Shown: positions 1 through 8,762, numbered from the stretch's first letter. The stretch: DNA of 64,000 nucleotides from an uncultured Lachnospiraceae bacterium (GCA_910589195.1 CAJUTC010000014.1:6136-70135), one strand, 5' to 3'. Translations and numbers: made by a program. Notes: generated by a model not told the origin, from the sequence alone.

Positions 1-346
1 CGGCTACCACAAGACCTTTTTCCGGAAGGAGCGCATGCTCAATCCCCATTTCCCCTACATCAAAGTAATTGGTAATCTCATGCCTGCAGGCAAATTCCCG
101 GCAGCATTTACAGTTTTCCGCCGACTTAATATCTTTATTCGGGATAAAATGATCCATTACCAGAGCTATTTTATCCTTATCGAACACAGCCTGATGATTC
201 ATCTTTTTCATTTCATTAATGGCAACAGGAGATGTAATATCATTTCCCAGCACCAGATCTAAATCCGCCTCAATTAATTGTCCGGCAGTTACTTCCAAAA
301 GCCCTGCATGGGCAGCTAAAATCTTTTGCGTCATTGTCATTCCCAT
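1..346 (-). CDS. leuC: 3-isopropylmalate dehydratase large subunit, N-terminal part
   Basis: The reverse strand from 346 encodes MGMTMTQKILAAHAG followed by a LeuC-like run with VLGNDITSPVAI and VMDHFIPNKD, typical of the aconitase-like large subunit that isomerises 2-isopropylmalate to 3-isopropylmalate in leucine synthesis. About 115 residues are visible; the C-terminal three quarters, with the iron-sulfur cysteines, lie outside the window. The start is supported by AGGAGG at 355-360, 8 bases upstream of the ATG. It is divergent from the LysR gene and shares its control region, which suggests that the LysR protein regulates it. Confidence 0.9.
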   Translation of the reverse strand, partial: MGMTMTQKILAAHAGLLEVTAGQLIEADLDLVLGNDITSPVAINEMKKMNHQAVFDKDKIALVMDHFIPNKDIKSAENCKCCREFACRHEITNYFDVGEMGIEHALLPEKGLVVA

Positions 347-470
347 GTCTTAATCCTCCTCAAATGATTTGCTGTATCAGAACCGGTTTTTAAATAAGAA
401 TCCTGCCCGCCTTTTCTAATGGCCTTTGGCAGTTGCTGTTCACACCCAAATGTCAGTCCGGTTAAACTGC

Positions 471-500
471 TTTACATTTTATCATAAATGTTGTTATAAT
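471..500 (+). promoter_or_regulatory. putative promoter of the LysR gene
   Basis: TTTACA (471-476), 18-base spacer, TATAAT (495-500). The start site would be near 507, so the LysR-type site at 516-542 lies just inside the transcript, where binding could cause autorepression. Confidence 0.6.
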
Positions 501-504
501 AAAA
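476..504 (-). promoter_or_regulatory. putative leuC promoter, activator-dependent geometry
   Basis: On the reverse strand a good -10 (TAAAAT, 476-481) sits 17 bases from a poor -35 (TTTTAT, 499-504), which begins 12 bases beyond the LysR-type site at 516-542. The ilv promoter has the same site-to-promoter distance. A weak -35 next to a regulator site suggests activation. Confidence 0.45.
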
Positions 505-515
505 ATACATAATAT

Positions 516-542
516 GAATAGAATCCATGAAATATAGTTATA
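516..542. promoter_or_regulatory. candidate LysR-type operator, copy 1
   Basis: GAATAG (516-521), 13 bases, TAGTTATA (535-542). The same two boxes with the same spacing recur at 3481-3507 upstream of ilvN, in the same orientation relative to the reverse-strand biosynthetic genes. Confidence 0.5.
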
Positions 543-561
543 GATAATGTAAGGAGCGCTT

Positions 562-1443
562 ATGGAACAAAATTTGTCCCAATACAAGATCTTTTATGAA
601 GTGGCAAAAGCAGGAAACATCTCAAAAGCGGCAAAAGAACTTTACATCAGCCAGCCTGCCATCAGCAAGGCCATCAGCAAACTAGAAGACAGTTTAAATG
701 TTACCTTATTTACCAGAAGTTCCCGCGGCGTCCACATGACACCGGAAGGGGAGCTACTGTTTCAGCATACCCAGGCAGCGTTTCATGCGTTAGATTTAGG
801 GGAACAAGAATTAAAACGGATCCGGGAATTCCAGATCGGCCATTTGCGGATCGGCGTCAGCAACACCCTCTGCAAATATATCCTGCTGCCATATTTAAAA
901 ACCTTCATTGAGCAGTACCCTCACATTAAAATAACCATAGAAGGCCAGGCTACCGCTAAAACCATTTCCATGCTGGAACAGCATACTTTGGATGTGGGTC
1001 TGGTAGCGGAACCTTCTGTTCACTCTGGCCTCGCCTTTATTCCGGTTATGGATATCCAGGATATCTTTGTCAGTACCAGGCACTACTTAAATAATTTGTA
1101 TCTGCGGGAAGGAAACCAGGCGGATTTGTTTCGCTGCGGCAATATTATGCTGTTAGATCAAAGCAATATGACCCGCCATCACGTAGATGAATATATGAAA
1201 GAATACGGTATGGAGCCAAAACAGCTCCTGGAAGTGACTACTATGGATCTGCTGATCGAATTCGCGAAAATCGGTTTAGGGATCGCCTGCGTCATTAAAG
1301 AGCTGGTGCAAAAAGAACTGGATACCGGACGCCTGACAGAAATCCCTCTGGCTAACCCCATCCGCAAGCGCACCATCGGATTTGCCTTTCAAAACGCAAA
1401 TCAGTCCAAAGCACTAAAAACCTTCCTGGAATTTTTGTATTAA
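562..1443 (+). CDS. LysR-family transcriptional regulator, probable leucine/ilv regulator
   Basis: This 293-residue protein has a LysR winged helix-turn-helix in residues 1-60 (GNISKAAKELYISQPAISKAISKLE) followed by a periplasmic-binding-like effector domain from about residue 90. The length is normal for the family. AAGGAGCG at 551-558 precedes the ATG. It is divergent from leuC and next to ilvC and ilvN, and a 27-base two-box pattern is shared by the leuC and ilvN control regions. From this I infer a branched-chain amino acid regulator, probably sensing a pathway intermediate. The effector cannot be read from the sequence. Confidence 0.9.
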   Translation: MEQNLSQYKIFYEVAKAGNISKAAKELYISQPAISKAISKLEDSLNVTLFTRSSRGVHMTPEGELLFQHTQAAFHALDLGEQELKRIREFQIGHLRIGVSNTLCKYILLPYLKTFIEQYPHIKITIEGQATAKTISMLEQHTLDVGLVAEPSVHSGLAFIPVMDIQDIFVSTRHYLNNLYLREGNQADLFRCGNIMLLDQSNMTRHHVDEYMKEYGMEPKQLLEVTTMDLLIEFAKIGLGIACVIKELVQKELDTGRLTEIPLANPIRKRTIGFAFQNANQSKALKTFLEFLY

Positions 1444-1447
1444 AGCC

Positions 1448-1479
1448 ATAGGAAGCGGCAAATTTCTGCCGTTTCCTAT
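1448..1479 (+). terminator. hairpin after the LysR gene
   Basis: ATAGGAAGCGGCA (1448-1460) pairs with TGCCGTTTCCTAT (1467-1479) across a 6-base loop, with one G-U pair. There is no T-run, so it may be a weak terminator or an RNA 3'-end stabiliser. Confidence 0.5.
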
Positions 1480-1520
1480 CACATAGCCGCGGCAAATTTC
1501 CTATCCACCGCATTTACAGC

Positions 1521-1615
1521 AAAAAGGATGCTGCAAAATTCATGAATTCCGCCATATCCATAAAATCCGCGGCTATCTATGCCATCTATGGTGGGAATCA
1601 CTATTTTACAGCATC
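1521..1615 (-). terminator. rod-like hairpin after ilvC (dispersed family, copy 1)
   Basis: On the reverse strand GATGCTGTAAAA (1615-1604) pairs with TTTTGCAGCATC (1538-1527), followed by C and five Ts. The arms enclose about 65 bases. Two similar elements occur at 25358-25447 and 26872-26969, each with one G-U pair near the middle of the arm. Confidence 0.55.
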
Positions 1616-1653
1616 TTCATAAGGAATTATCCTAATCGTTACATCTTATCTCG

Positions 1654-2664
1654 TTAGTTATTAATCAGTTTATCTCCGTCATTCCAGCTATACAGTTTCC
1701 GAAGCTCTGCTCCAATCTGCTCTAACGGATGCTCTGCCTCCAGTTTTCTCATGGCGTTAAAGTGAGGGCAGCCTGCCTGGTTCTCTAACAGCCATTCTTT
1801 CGCAAAGGAACCATCCTGGATATCAGTCAAAATTTTCTTCATGGCCTTTTTCGTTTCATCCGTTACAATCTTTGGCCCGGTAATGTAATCGCCGTATTCA
1901 GCCGTATTGGAAATGGAATACCGCATCCCCGCAAAGCCGCTCTCATAGATTAAATCTACAATCAGCTTCATCTCATGAATACACTCAAAATAAGCATTCT
2001 CCGGCGCGTATCCGGCTTCTACCAATGTTTCAAATCCAGCTTTCATTAATGCCGTTACGCCGCCGCAAAGGACCGCCTGTTCCCCAAATAAATCGGTTTC
2101 CGTTTCCACACGGAAAGTAGTTTCCAGAACGCCTGCCCTTGCCCCGCCTAATGCCTGGGCATATGCCAAAGCTTTGTCCTTTGCCTTTCCAGTAGCGTCC
2201 TGATGAACGGCTACCAGGCAAGGGGTTCCTCTGCCCCTCTGGTATTCGCTTCTTACTGTATGTCCGGGAGCCTTTGGAGCGATCATGGTTACATCCACAT
2301 TTGCCGGAGGGATAATCTGTCCGAAATGAATCGCAAAACCATGGGCAAACATTAACATATTGCCTTCTTCCAGGTTCGGCTCAATATCCTCTTTATACAG
2401 CTTTGCCTGCTTTTCATCATTAATCAGAATCATAATGATATCAGCTTTCTTAGCCGCCTGCGCCGCGGTATACACTTCAAAGCCCTGTGCCTCGGCCTTT
2501 GCCCAGGAACGGCTTCCCTCATAAAGACCTACGATTACATGACAGCCGGACTCTTTTAAATTCAACGCATGCGCATGCCCCTGGCTTCCATAGCCGATAA
2601 TCGCAATGGTCTTGCCCTCTAATAAGGACATATCACAATCTTCCTGATAGTAAATCTTAGCCAT
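1654..2664 (-). CDS. ilvC: ketol-acid reductoisomerase
   Basis: This enzyme converts acetolactate or acetohydroxybutyrate to the dihydroxy acid, using NADPH and Mg2+, in isoleucine and valine synthesis. The N-terminal Rossmann motif is GYGSQGHAHALNLKESG; the C-terminal helical domain includes FGEQAVLCGG and GMRYSISNTAEYGD, which carry metal-binding acids. The protein is 336 residues, normal for the short class I form. I chose the ATG at 2664 (MAKIYY): GGAGGAAA lies 9 bases upstream, whereas the ATG five codons earlier lacks a ribosome site. It lies downstream of ilvN in the same direction. Confidence 0.96.
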   Translation of the reverse strand: MAKIYYQEDCDMSLLEGKTIAIIGYGSQGHAHALNLKESGCHVIVGLYEGSRSWAKAEAQGFEVYTAAQAAKKADIIMILINDEKQAKLYKEDIEPNLEEGNMLMFAHGFAIHFGQIIPPANVDVTMIAPKAPGHTVRSEYQRGRGTPCLVAVHQDATGKAKDKALAYAQALGGARAGVLETTFRVETETDLFGEQAVLCGGVTALMKAGFETLVEAGYAPENAYFECIHEMKLIVDLIYESGFAGMRYSISNTAEYGDYITGPKIVTDETKKAMKKILTDIQDGSFAKEWLLENQAGCPHFNAMRKLEAEHPLEQIGAELRKLYSWNDGDKLINN

Positions 2665-2789
2665 CTCTTTTTCCTCCATCTTAACTGTTCCAAAATAATT
2701 TGAAATTTATGTTAAAGGCATACGCCGACGACTCTCAGTCCGCCTCTGGCGAAACCTCTAGCTAACAAAGGCTTAGTTCTTTTCCAGGC

Positions 2790-3296
2790 TTACGGCAGAT
2801 AGCGGATATCCTCCGCCCCCCGCTCTAACCCGGTAAGGCCGGTTCTTGCCAGCTCCAGAATTTCATAATCCTCAAGAAGATTAATCAGCGCATCCAGCTT
2901 AGACTGATCGCCTGTCAGCATAACAGTCAGGGAATCTTTCCCCACATCTACAATTGTCGCCCGGAAAATATCCGCTATGGCATTTACTGCCTGCCTCTGG
3001 CTCGCGTCTGCCCGCACCTTTACCATAATCAGTTCCCGGTATACCGATCTCCCTGCCGGCAGCTCTTTAATATCCCGCACATCTTCCAGCTTCCTTAACT
3101 GGTTTTCAATCTGAACCAGTACCTCATGATCTCCCAGGGACACTACTGTCATACGGGAATACCTTGGATCGGCAGTCACGCCAACTGTAAGGCTTTCAAT
3201 ATTATAACCACGGCGGCTGAACAGACCGGAAACACGAGCTAGCACACCGGCAGTATTATCCACTAATAAAGATAAAACAATTCTGTTGTCATTCAT
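2790..3296 (-). CDS. ilvN: acetolactate synthase small (regulatory) subunit
   Basis: About 168 residues with an N-terminal ACT domain (VLSLLVDNTAGVLARVSGLFSRRGYNIESLTVG), which binds valine for feedback inhibition, and a C-terminal half typical of IlvN/IlvH. The catalytic subunit IlvB is not in the window. The ATG at 3296 is preferred: AAAGGTGA lies 8 bases upstream, and the GTG four codons earlier overlaps that site. The gene has a consensus promoter at 3441-3469 and is followed 126 bases later by ilvC, so the two are probably one transcript. Confidence 0.93.
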   Translation of the reverse strand: MNDNRIVLSLLVDNTAGVLARVSGLFSRRGYNIESLTVGVTADPRYSRMTVVSLGDHEVLVQIENQLRKLEDVRDIKELPAGRSVYRELIMVKVRADASQRQAVNAIADIFRATIVDVGKDSLTVMLTGDQSKLDALINLLEDYEILELARTGLTGLERGAEDIRYLP

Positions 3297-3440
3297 ATTA
3301 TCACTCACCTTTAAATTATTGCCTGTCAGTGAACCGGAACTACCGCAAAGCTGTTTTCGTGCTTCTCAGACAGCGCACTAATGGCTCATTCGCCGCTTAC
3401 GCAAGACCAAGCCCCTTTGCAAGCCGGTTACATACGTTCT

Positions 3441-3469
3441 ATCATAGCAACCTGTCTGTCCTTTGTCAA
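3441..3469 (-). promoter_or_regulatory. promoter of ilvN-ilvC
   Basis: On the reverse strand TTGACA (3464-3469) and TATGAT (3441-3446) are 17 bases apart. The transcript would carry a leader of about 138 bases. The candidate LysR-type site at 3481-3507 starts 12 bases upstream of the -35. The remainder of the 3297-3651 gap contains no supportable gene and no T-box signature. Confidence 0.8.
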
Positions 3470-3480
3470 ATGAATAATTC

Positions 3481-3507
3481 GAATAGCTATAATATCCTGT
3501 AGTTATA
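3481..3507. promoter_or_regulatory. candidate LysR-type operator, copy 2
   Basis: GAATAG (3481-3486), 13 bases, TAGTTATA (3500-3507), matching the pattern at 516-542. It is immediately upstream of the ilvN -35, the usual place for a LysR activation site. Confidence 0.5.
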
Positions 3508-3651
3508 ATACGATTATACATTTCCTAAAAAAGGAAATATATGCAAAATAATTCCATTTTTACGCTGTTTTCTTCCAAATATATCCATTTTATACAATAA
3601 GGCTATTAATAAACCTATTTCCCTTCTTTGGCATCATACAGAGTGCCAGCA

Positions 3652-5295
3652 TTATCCTACTGACGGAATCTCTGGCCGTTCTTCCATTGGAGTAAAAACA
3701 GAACAAGGTTTCCACACCTCCTCCGGAAGAAGCAGTCCTTCTACCATAGCTTCAACCTGTTCCCATTCTTTTTCAGTCAGGGAAACATAGTAGCCGCAAG
3801 CCTGACCATTGTGGTAATAATCCAGAAAAAAGTAATATCGTTCTCCCGCCTGTTTTTCCTCATTGGGATCCGTATTTTCCAGATCCCTTGGATCATCCAG
3901 CTCTTCCTTCCTGACTCCGGTTCCATAGTTTTTTTCTTTGACGCAGTATCCATTGGAATCCAGCCGTTCAATCCACCACTCTTTATTATCTTGATACCAG
4001 GATACGGAAAGAATCTTCCCATTTGCCAGCGGAACCGAATAGCCATGGGAATCCGCCGAGTTGTAACCGCCCCACATCTTCACCTTACCGTCCACATACC
4101 GGAAGGATGCCGTGTTATTAACACCTTCCTTGAAAAACCGGAGCACCAGTTCTTTGCTGCCATCCTGATCAAAATCCATCAGAAAATAGTCCCAGCCGCA
4201 TATCCCGTTCCCTTTCTTTAGGGAATCTTCGTATCTCCCCTGCAGACTGCCCCACATCTCATCCTCTACCAGCGAAAAATCCCCTTCCATCATCCGTTTA
4301 TATTGCTCCCATTCCTCCCCCTCTTCCTCATTCACCGGAAGCGGCTGTGTATCTTCCAGCCAATATCTAGATTTGATTTGGCTGCCTGGCAAATAGCCTT
4401 GGCCATTTTCCTCAAACAGCGCGAAAAATGACATTGGATGGGGAACACGTTTATAGGAATCCCAAAAATCTTGCCATATTTCGTACATCTGCTCCTGATT
4501 TATTACAATATCCTCATATGCATCTACTGATACCTGATATCTGATCTCCCATTCAGCCGGGCTATGGTTTAGCAATTCCCGAAACATAACCGTCTGCAGT
4601 CCTGACTTTGAATCTTCCGACTCATACCCATACAGATACTGGTACGAATCATCCAGCCATCCCTGCCACTCATAAAGCATCTGCCCGCACCCTAGCAGGT
4701 TCCAGTCAGGTTCTTTTTGCCGATACAGCTCTACCTGGCCGCTTTCCGGGCGGTATTTCAGCACACAGGGACCTTCTGTATTAATGATCAGTTCCGGAAG
4801 GCCATCCCCGTCATAGTCCAGATAAAAATAGTCTGACTGTCTGACCTCTCTTTGAAACGCTTCATCATCCAGCTTTCCCGCCTCTAAAAGCAGCTCCTGA
4901 TAGAAAACCGTTTCTCCCCTGTCCGGACACCATATGGGAACCTGGTTGGTCACCGCCTCCCGAAATGCTTCTTTATAGATTTTATCTGTTTGTGCGTCAT
5001 AGCGGTTATCATCTATGGGATACTCCCGGTTGCCAAAATCGATGCTTTTGAGCTGGTTTAACGCTTCCTCTTTGATCTCTTCGTCCGTTTTTTCCACGTC
5101 CTTATAAACGGTTGCTTCTGAAGACGCGGCCAAGCTCTCCAAGTTTCCTTTTGCGTCAGCTACGGATCCTGTATTTCCCTCTTCTGCCATCCTGTTTTTG
5201 CCGCATCCAGAAAGAATCAGGATTCCGGCTGCCGCAAATATTGTGATCCGCGCCTTCTTTTTCTCCCAAAAAAAGTCTTGATTCATTCGCTTCAC
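3652..5295 (-). CDS. uncharacterised lipoprotein with Ca-loop-like motifs
   Basis: A lipoprotein signal (hydrophobic stretch then LILSGC) predicts export and lipid anchoring at the cysteine. The mature part has two loops of the form DxDxDGxxELI (DYDGDGLPELI and DFDQDGSKELV), like EF-hand or FG-GAP calcium-binding loops, and many aromatic residues. I do not recognise a named family. The first ATG (5325) has no ribosome site. A GTG at 5295 has AGGAAAGGG 8 bases upstream and the ATG at 5286 has AGGTGA, so the start is one of these. It appears to be monocistronic or co-transcribed with the HAD gene behind it. Confidence 0.75.
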   Translation of the reverse strand: MKRMNQDFFWEKKKARITIFAAAGILILSGCGKNRMAEEGNTGSVADAKGNLESLAASSEATVYKDVEKTDEEIKEEALNQLKSIDFGNREYPIDDNRYDAQTDKIYKEAFREAVTNQVPIWCPDRGETVFYQELLLEAGKLDDEAFQREVRQSDYFYLDYDGDGLPELIINTEGPCVLKYRPESGQVELYRQKEPDWNLLGCGQMLYEWQGWLDDSYQYLYGYESEDSKSGLQTVMFRELLNHSPAEWEIRYQVSVDAYEDIVINQEQMYEIWQDFWDSYKRVPHPMSFFALFEENGQGYLPGSQIKSRYWLEDTQPLPVNEEEGEEWEQYKRMMEGDFSLVEDEMWGSLQGRYEDSLKKGNGICGWDYFLMDFDQDGSKELVLRFFKEGVNNTASFRYVDGKVKMWGGYNSADSHGYSVPLANGKILSVSWYQDNKEWWIERLDSNGYCVKEKNYGTGVRKEELDDPRDLENTDPNEEKQAGERYYFFLDYYHNGQACGYYVSLTEKEWEQVEAMVEGLLLPEEVWKPCSVFTPMEERPEIPSVG

Positions 5296-5369
5296 CTGAT
5301 AGACCCTTTCCTGTCTTCTCTGCATGTGTTGTTATTGATTATGAAAACTAAATCCAATCCAGCTATCTT

Positions 5370-6023
5370 CTAAAGAAGCATTTTTTCCAACTCCTGGACA
5401 TTTTCCGCAATCTGATCCGCCCCGGCTTTTTCTAATTCCTGGCGGCTTCCGTATCCAAACAGCACACCAATGCTTTCCAATCCGTTTTCTTTTGCGCCTA
5501 TGATATCATGCTCCCGATCCCCTACCATAACGCACTTGGATTTCTCATCTTCCCTAATTGAGGCCTGTTTTAGAGCATACCGGATCACATCTCCCTTTTT
5601 CACCCTTGTTTCTTCCATATCGGCGCCGCACACAAATGAAATAAATTCTTCAAATTGAAAATGCCTGATTATCTGCTTTGCAAAAATCTCTGGCTTAGAA
5701 GTTGCCACAATCAGCGTTTTCCCTTCAGCTTTCAGTTTTTTTAACATCTTTCGGATCCCTGGAAGCTCCTCATTCTCAAAAATTCCCCGTTCTGTAAAGT
5801 ATTCCCGGTATACCAGTACTGCCTCCCTTGCCTGTTGCTGAGAAAAATGAAAATATTTTTGAAAGCTATCTGTAAGGGGAGGGCCGATAAAACAAGTCAA
5901 CTTTTCCAGATTTGATTCTTCAATGCCGTAATGGCGCAAGGCATACTGCACCGACTTTGTGATTCCCGCCATGGGATCCGTTAAGGTTCCATCTAAATCA
6001 AATAGTAAATATTGTTTCTCCAT
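5370..6023 (-). CDS. HAD-family phosphatase, phosphoglycolate phosphatase-like
   Basis: The 217-residue protein has HAD motif I DLDGT (nucleophile Asp9, acid/base Asp11), motif II VATSKPE, a conserved lysine region and motif IV VMVGDREHDIIGAKENG. The helical cap between motifs I and II fits subclass IA, like Gph, PpaX and related nucleotidases. The substrate cannot be inferred. The stop is 44 bases before the ATG at 5325 of the lipoprotein frame, and the two genes run in the same direction. Confidence 0.88.
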   Translation of the reverse strand: MEKQYLLFDLDGTLTDPMAGITKSVQYALRHYGIEESNLEKLTCFIGPPLTDSFQKYFHFSQQQAREAVLVYREYFTERGIFENEELPGIRKMLKKLKAEGKTLIVATSKPEIFAKQIIRHFQFEEFISFVCGADMEETRVKKGDVIRYALKQASIREDEKSKCVMVGDREHDIIGAKENGLESIGVLFGYGSRQELEKAGADQIAENVQELEKMLL

Positions 6024-6590
6024 TTTGTATGTTGATTTCCTTTCCTCTTATATTGAACATTTTATGCTGTTCATGCTGTTCGTATCATTTCCCGGATTTA
6101 CCATATCTTTGCGGCCTGTTTTACCGTCATATACATAAATAGTAACCATCACTTTCCAAAACATTATACCCCCTTTCCGGAACAATATCAATCAATAAAG
6201 GAATCATATCCAGCGCTTTTCGGAATAACATGCGGCGTTCCCGCAATCACAAAAATTGCAGCACTTAAAGATTCGCGGATTCTGGCAAGTAAACCTTCAT
6301 GCGCCCGGATACGGACGCACCACCACCCATAAAAGTCCGGCGGGCGCATTTGGCATCCCTGAATTTATGCCGCCTATTCGGCGGCAGATTTTCAAAGTAA
6401 TGCCAAAAGCGGCGGATCCACAACCTTCACAATCAGCTTTAATCAAATGCAAAACAGGAAAAAATATCCAATTTCATAGTTCGCGTTTTCCACATTCGAT
6501 GCCATTTGTCTGGCGTAAAAGGGCAAAAATATGTCCTGTCAAACTGGCTGCAAACATTAAAAGAGCAAGGAAAATATTGGTTATTTAGTA
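6024..6590. other. intergenic region without a supportable gene
   Basis: A 110-codon frame at 6256-6588 has no ribosome site and low-complexity basic composition. GC-rich inverted repeats include GCCGCC-tattc-GGCGGC near 6369-6385. The last 120 bases also read as a plausible membrane-protein tail in another frame (QTLKEQGKYWLF), without a start. This may be degenerate coding DNA. Confidence 0.4.
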
Positions 6591-6620
6591 TTGCAATATT
6601 GCTGTTAGTTATGATATATT
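6591..6620 (+). promoter_or_regulatory. putative promoter of the chemoreceptor transcript
   Basis: TTGCAA (6591-6596), 18 bases, TATATT (6615-6620). It would give a leader of about 335 bases before the chemoreceptor start, containing a 26-codon frame and a folded region. Confidence 0.4.
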
Positions 6621-6746
6621 AGTTACGATTGGCACACATAGCAGAAAATCATTTTGTAATGAATGGGCGGCAGTCTGATTTTTTATGCTTTTTTGCCTTT
6701 TATGTGTTTAAACCGACAAATCATAGCAGAAAGGGGAAGAGTGAAA

Positions 6747-6827
6747 ATGGCAAATAAACAAGTTCCAAATTTAAGGACGAAGCAGAATTTTAACATATGC
6801 AGTCCTCCGCTTCTAGCGCATGTTTGA
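6747..6827 (+). CDS. possible 26-residue leader peptide or small protein
   Basis: ATG at 6747 with GGGGA 9 bases upstream encodes MANKQVPNLRTKQNF, then NICSPPLLAHV and a stop. It sits in the chemoreceptor leader, and its stop abuts the 11-base stem starting at 6828. No family is recognised. It could be a leader peptide that controls folding of the following RNA, or chance. Confidence 0.3.
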   Translation: MANKQVPNLRTKQNFNICSPPLLAHV

Positions 6828-6922
6828 AATTTGCTTTCTGCCAAGTGTGGAACACATTTGGAGGAAATTCATCCCAAGTAAACCAGCGATACAAGCCTAA
6901 CAGGGTATAGGGAAAGCAAATT
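6828..6922 (+). ncRNA. structured leader RNA upstream of chemoreceptor (unknown class)
   Basis: A perfect 11-base stem, AATTTGCTTTC (6828-6838) with GAAAGCAAATT (6912-6922), closes a 95-base region. Inside is a 9-base hairpin CCAAGTGTG-gaa-CACATTTGG (6841-6861) and a second possible pairing CCTA/TAGG. It ends 40 bases before the start codon. It does not match the cyclic-di-GMP-I or -II signatures that I know, although chemoreceptor genes are common targets of those riboswitches. Confidence 0.4.
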
Positions 6923-6962
6923 CTGAAAATAGAAATTATAAAAGGTATGGGAGTATTTGGTT

Positions 6963-8636
6963 ATGGAAAAGAATTATTCAACGAGCGAAAACAGCGGCCA
7001 AAAAAGAAAACGCATTGGCCGTAAAGTAGGAAACCTGGTGGCGCTGATGCTGGGGATCAGTATTACTTCTGTAGTGATCGTTTGTGTACTAATGTTCTAC
7101 CGGCTTACCATGTCTATGATGCAAGACGTATGCGTAAGCGGAACAAATGTGTTAGCTCACGAGCTGTCCAGTTATAACGGGCCTGATGACAAGACAGCGC
7201 TTCTTGATACCCTTAAAGAACAGATGGGATGTGAGTTTACCATCTTCCACGGAAACGAGAGGGCTTATACCACAATCCAGCAGAACGGCCAGCGGGCCGT
7301 AGGCACCCGTCTTTCCGATGAGCTTACAAAAATCGTGCTGGAGCAAGGGCAGGCATATGTGGGCCGGGCGTCCATCCTGGGGGAAGAACACCTTTGTTCA
7401 TACGTACCTACAAAAGACAGTAACGGCAACATTGACGGACTGATATTTGCCGGGATCTCCATGTCAGACGCTTCAAACCAAATTAACCTCACAATCCTAT
7501 TATCCTGCCTGATCGGCGCAGTGCTTATTCTTATCGGAATTATGATTGTGGGCGCTTATATCAAGCGGACCGTTACCAAGCCCCTTTTCCGTTTGACCGT
7601 GTTGGCAGAAACGTTGGAGCAGGGCAATTTAGGTTTGGGCACGAGCCAAAGTATAATGGCTGATATCCATTCCAATGATGAGATTGGCCTTTTGTCGCAA
7701 AGTTTTGACAAAACTATCAGCCGCCTGCGGAATTATATCGGGGAAATATCCCATATGCTGGAATCCATATCAGCAGGAGATCTGACGCCTCAGATTAGCC
7801 AGGAATATGTGGGAGATTTTGCTACTATCCGCACTTCCTTAAACGATATTCTTCAAAACCTGAATCAAATGATGAGCCAGATTGTTTCCAGTTCGGAATG
7901 TGTTTCCGGCGGGGCGACCCAGATGTCTTCCGCTGCCCAGGGTCTGAGCCAGGGGGCTGTAGAACAGACCGGCGCTGTGGAAGGGCTGGAAGTCACCATG
8001 GAGGAAGTGGCTGGCCGTATCCGGAAAACAGCGGATAACGCAGTCCAGGCCCAGAAACAGGCAGGGGAAGTAGGGCGGCAGCTTACGGAAAGCAACCAGA
8101 AGATGCACGAAATGATGAAAGCCATTGAGAAGATCAATGACAGTTCTAACGAGATTGGAAAGATCATCAAAGCCATTGAAGATATCGCCTTCCAGACCAA
8201 TATTTTGGCTCTGAACGCTTCCGTAGAAGCAGCCCGGGCCGGAGTGGCAGGCAAAGGTTTTGCCGTGGTGTCTGACGAGGTGCGCAACCTGGCAGGAAAA
8301 ACGGCAGAAGCATCCCAGTCTACAGCAGCGCTGATTGAACGTTCCGTTGCCGCTGTAGAAGAAGGAACCCGGATCGCGGGCGCTACGGCGAAACATCTGG
8401 AGGGCGCCGTTTTAGAAGCCCAGGGAATCGTAGGAACGATCAATAATATCGCAACAGACGCAAAAACTCAGGCGGACGCAATGGAACAGATACAGGATCA
8501 GATCAGCCAGATTTCCAGTGTGGCACAGACCAATTCCGCCACTGCCCAGGAAAGCTCTGCTACCAGTGAGGAACTTAGTGATCAAGCTGGCCTATTGCGG
8601 CAGCTTGTGACAACCTTCCGGCTCCGGAAACGGTGA
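6963..8636 (+). CDS. methyl-accepting chemotaxis protein
   Basis: A membrane chemoreceptor of 557 residues. Transmembrane segments near residues 25-50 and 175-200 flank an extracellular single Cache-type sensor domain. A HAMP linker follows (PLFRLTVLAETLEQGNLG), then a long cytoplasmic coiled coil with the kinase-control hairpin containing IAFQTNILALNASVEAARAG and GKGFAVVSDEVRNLA. The start is ATG 6963 because GGGAG lies 9 bases upstream; the TTG two codons earlier is too close. It should signal through CheA/CheW encoded elsewhere to the flagellar motor. The ligand is unknown. Confidence 0.95.
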   Translation: MEKNYSTSENSGQKRKRIGRKVGNLVALMLGISITSVVIVCVLMFYRLTMSMMQDVCVSGTNVLAHELSSYNGPDDKTALLDTLKEQMGCEFTIFHGNERAYTTIQQNGQRAVGTRLSDELTKIVLEQGQAYVGRASILGEEHLCSYVPTKDSNGNIDGLIFAGISMSDASNQINLTILLSCLIGAVLILIGIMIVGAYIKRTVTKPLFRLTVLAETLEQGNLGLGTSQSIMADIHSNDEIGLLSQSFDKTISRLRNYIGEISHMLESISAGDLTPQISQEYVGDFATIRTSLNDILQNLNQMMSQIVSSSECVSGGATQMSSAAQGLSQGAVEQTGAVEGLEVTMEEVAGRIRKTADNAVQAQKQAGEVGRQLTESNQKMHEMMKAIEKINDSSNEIGKIIKAIEDIAFQTNILALNASVEAARAGVAGKGFAVVSDEVRNLAGKTAEASQSTAALIERSVAAVEEGTRIAGATAKHLEGAVLEAQGIVGTINNIATDAKTQADAMEQIQDQISQISSVAQTNSATAQESSATSEELSDQAGLLRQLVTTFRLRKR

Positions 8637-8643
8637 TGACAGC

Positions 8644-8690
8644 AAACAGGCTGCCGAATGAGATAACATCCCTCATTCGACAGCCTGTTT
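8644..8690 (+). terminator. rho-independent terminator of the chemoreceptor gene
   Basis: A 19-base stem (8644-8662 with 8672-8690, one mismatch) around GGCTGCCGAATGAG, with a 9-base loop and a T-rich 3' side. Confidence 0.85.
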
Positions 8691-8762
8691 TATAAAATAA
8701 TGTATATGACCAATTAGAAAGCAAATTAAAGCCATTTTCTGATTATACATTCTCTGCATATA

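Noticed and set aside
3297..3440. T-box leader upstream of ilvN
   Set aside because: No AGGGTGGNACCGCG-type element or specifier-loop layout on the reverse strand.
6256..6588. 110-codon forward frame in the gap before the chemoreceptor
   Set aside because: No ribosome site, composition unlike a folded protein, and GC-rich inverted repeats inside.
6828..6922. Cyclic-di-GMP riboswitch before the chemoreceptor
   Set aside because: The GEMM core (GGCAAACC, GACGCAAAGCC) and the class II core are not present.
7839..8443. Long reverse frames opposite the chemoreceptor gene
   Set aside because: Shadow frames caused by codon bias of the real gene on the forward strand.
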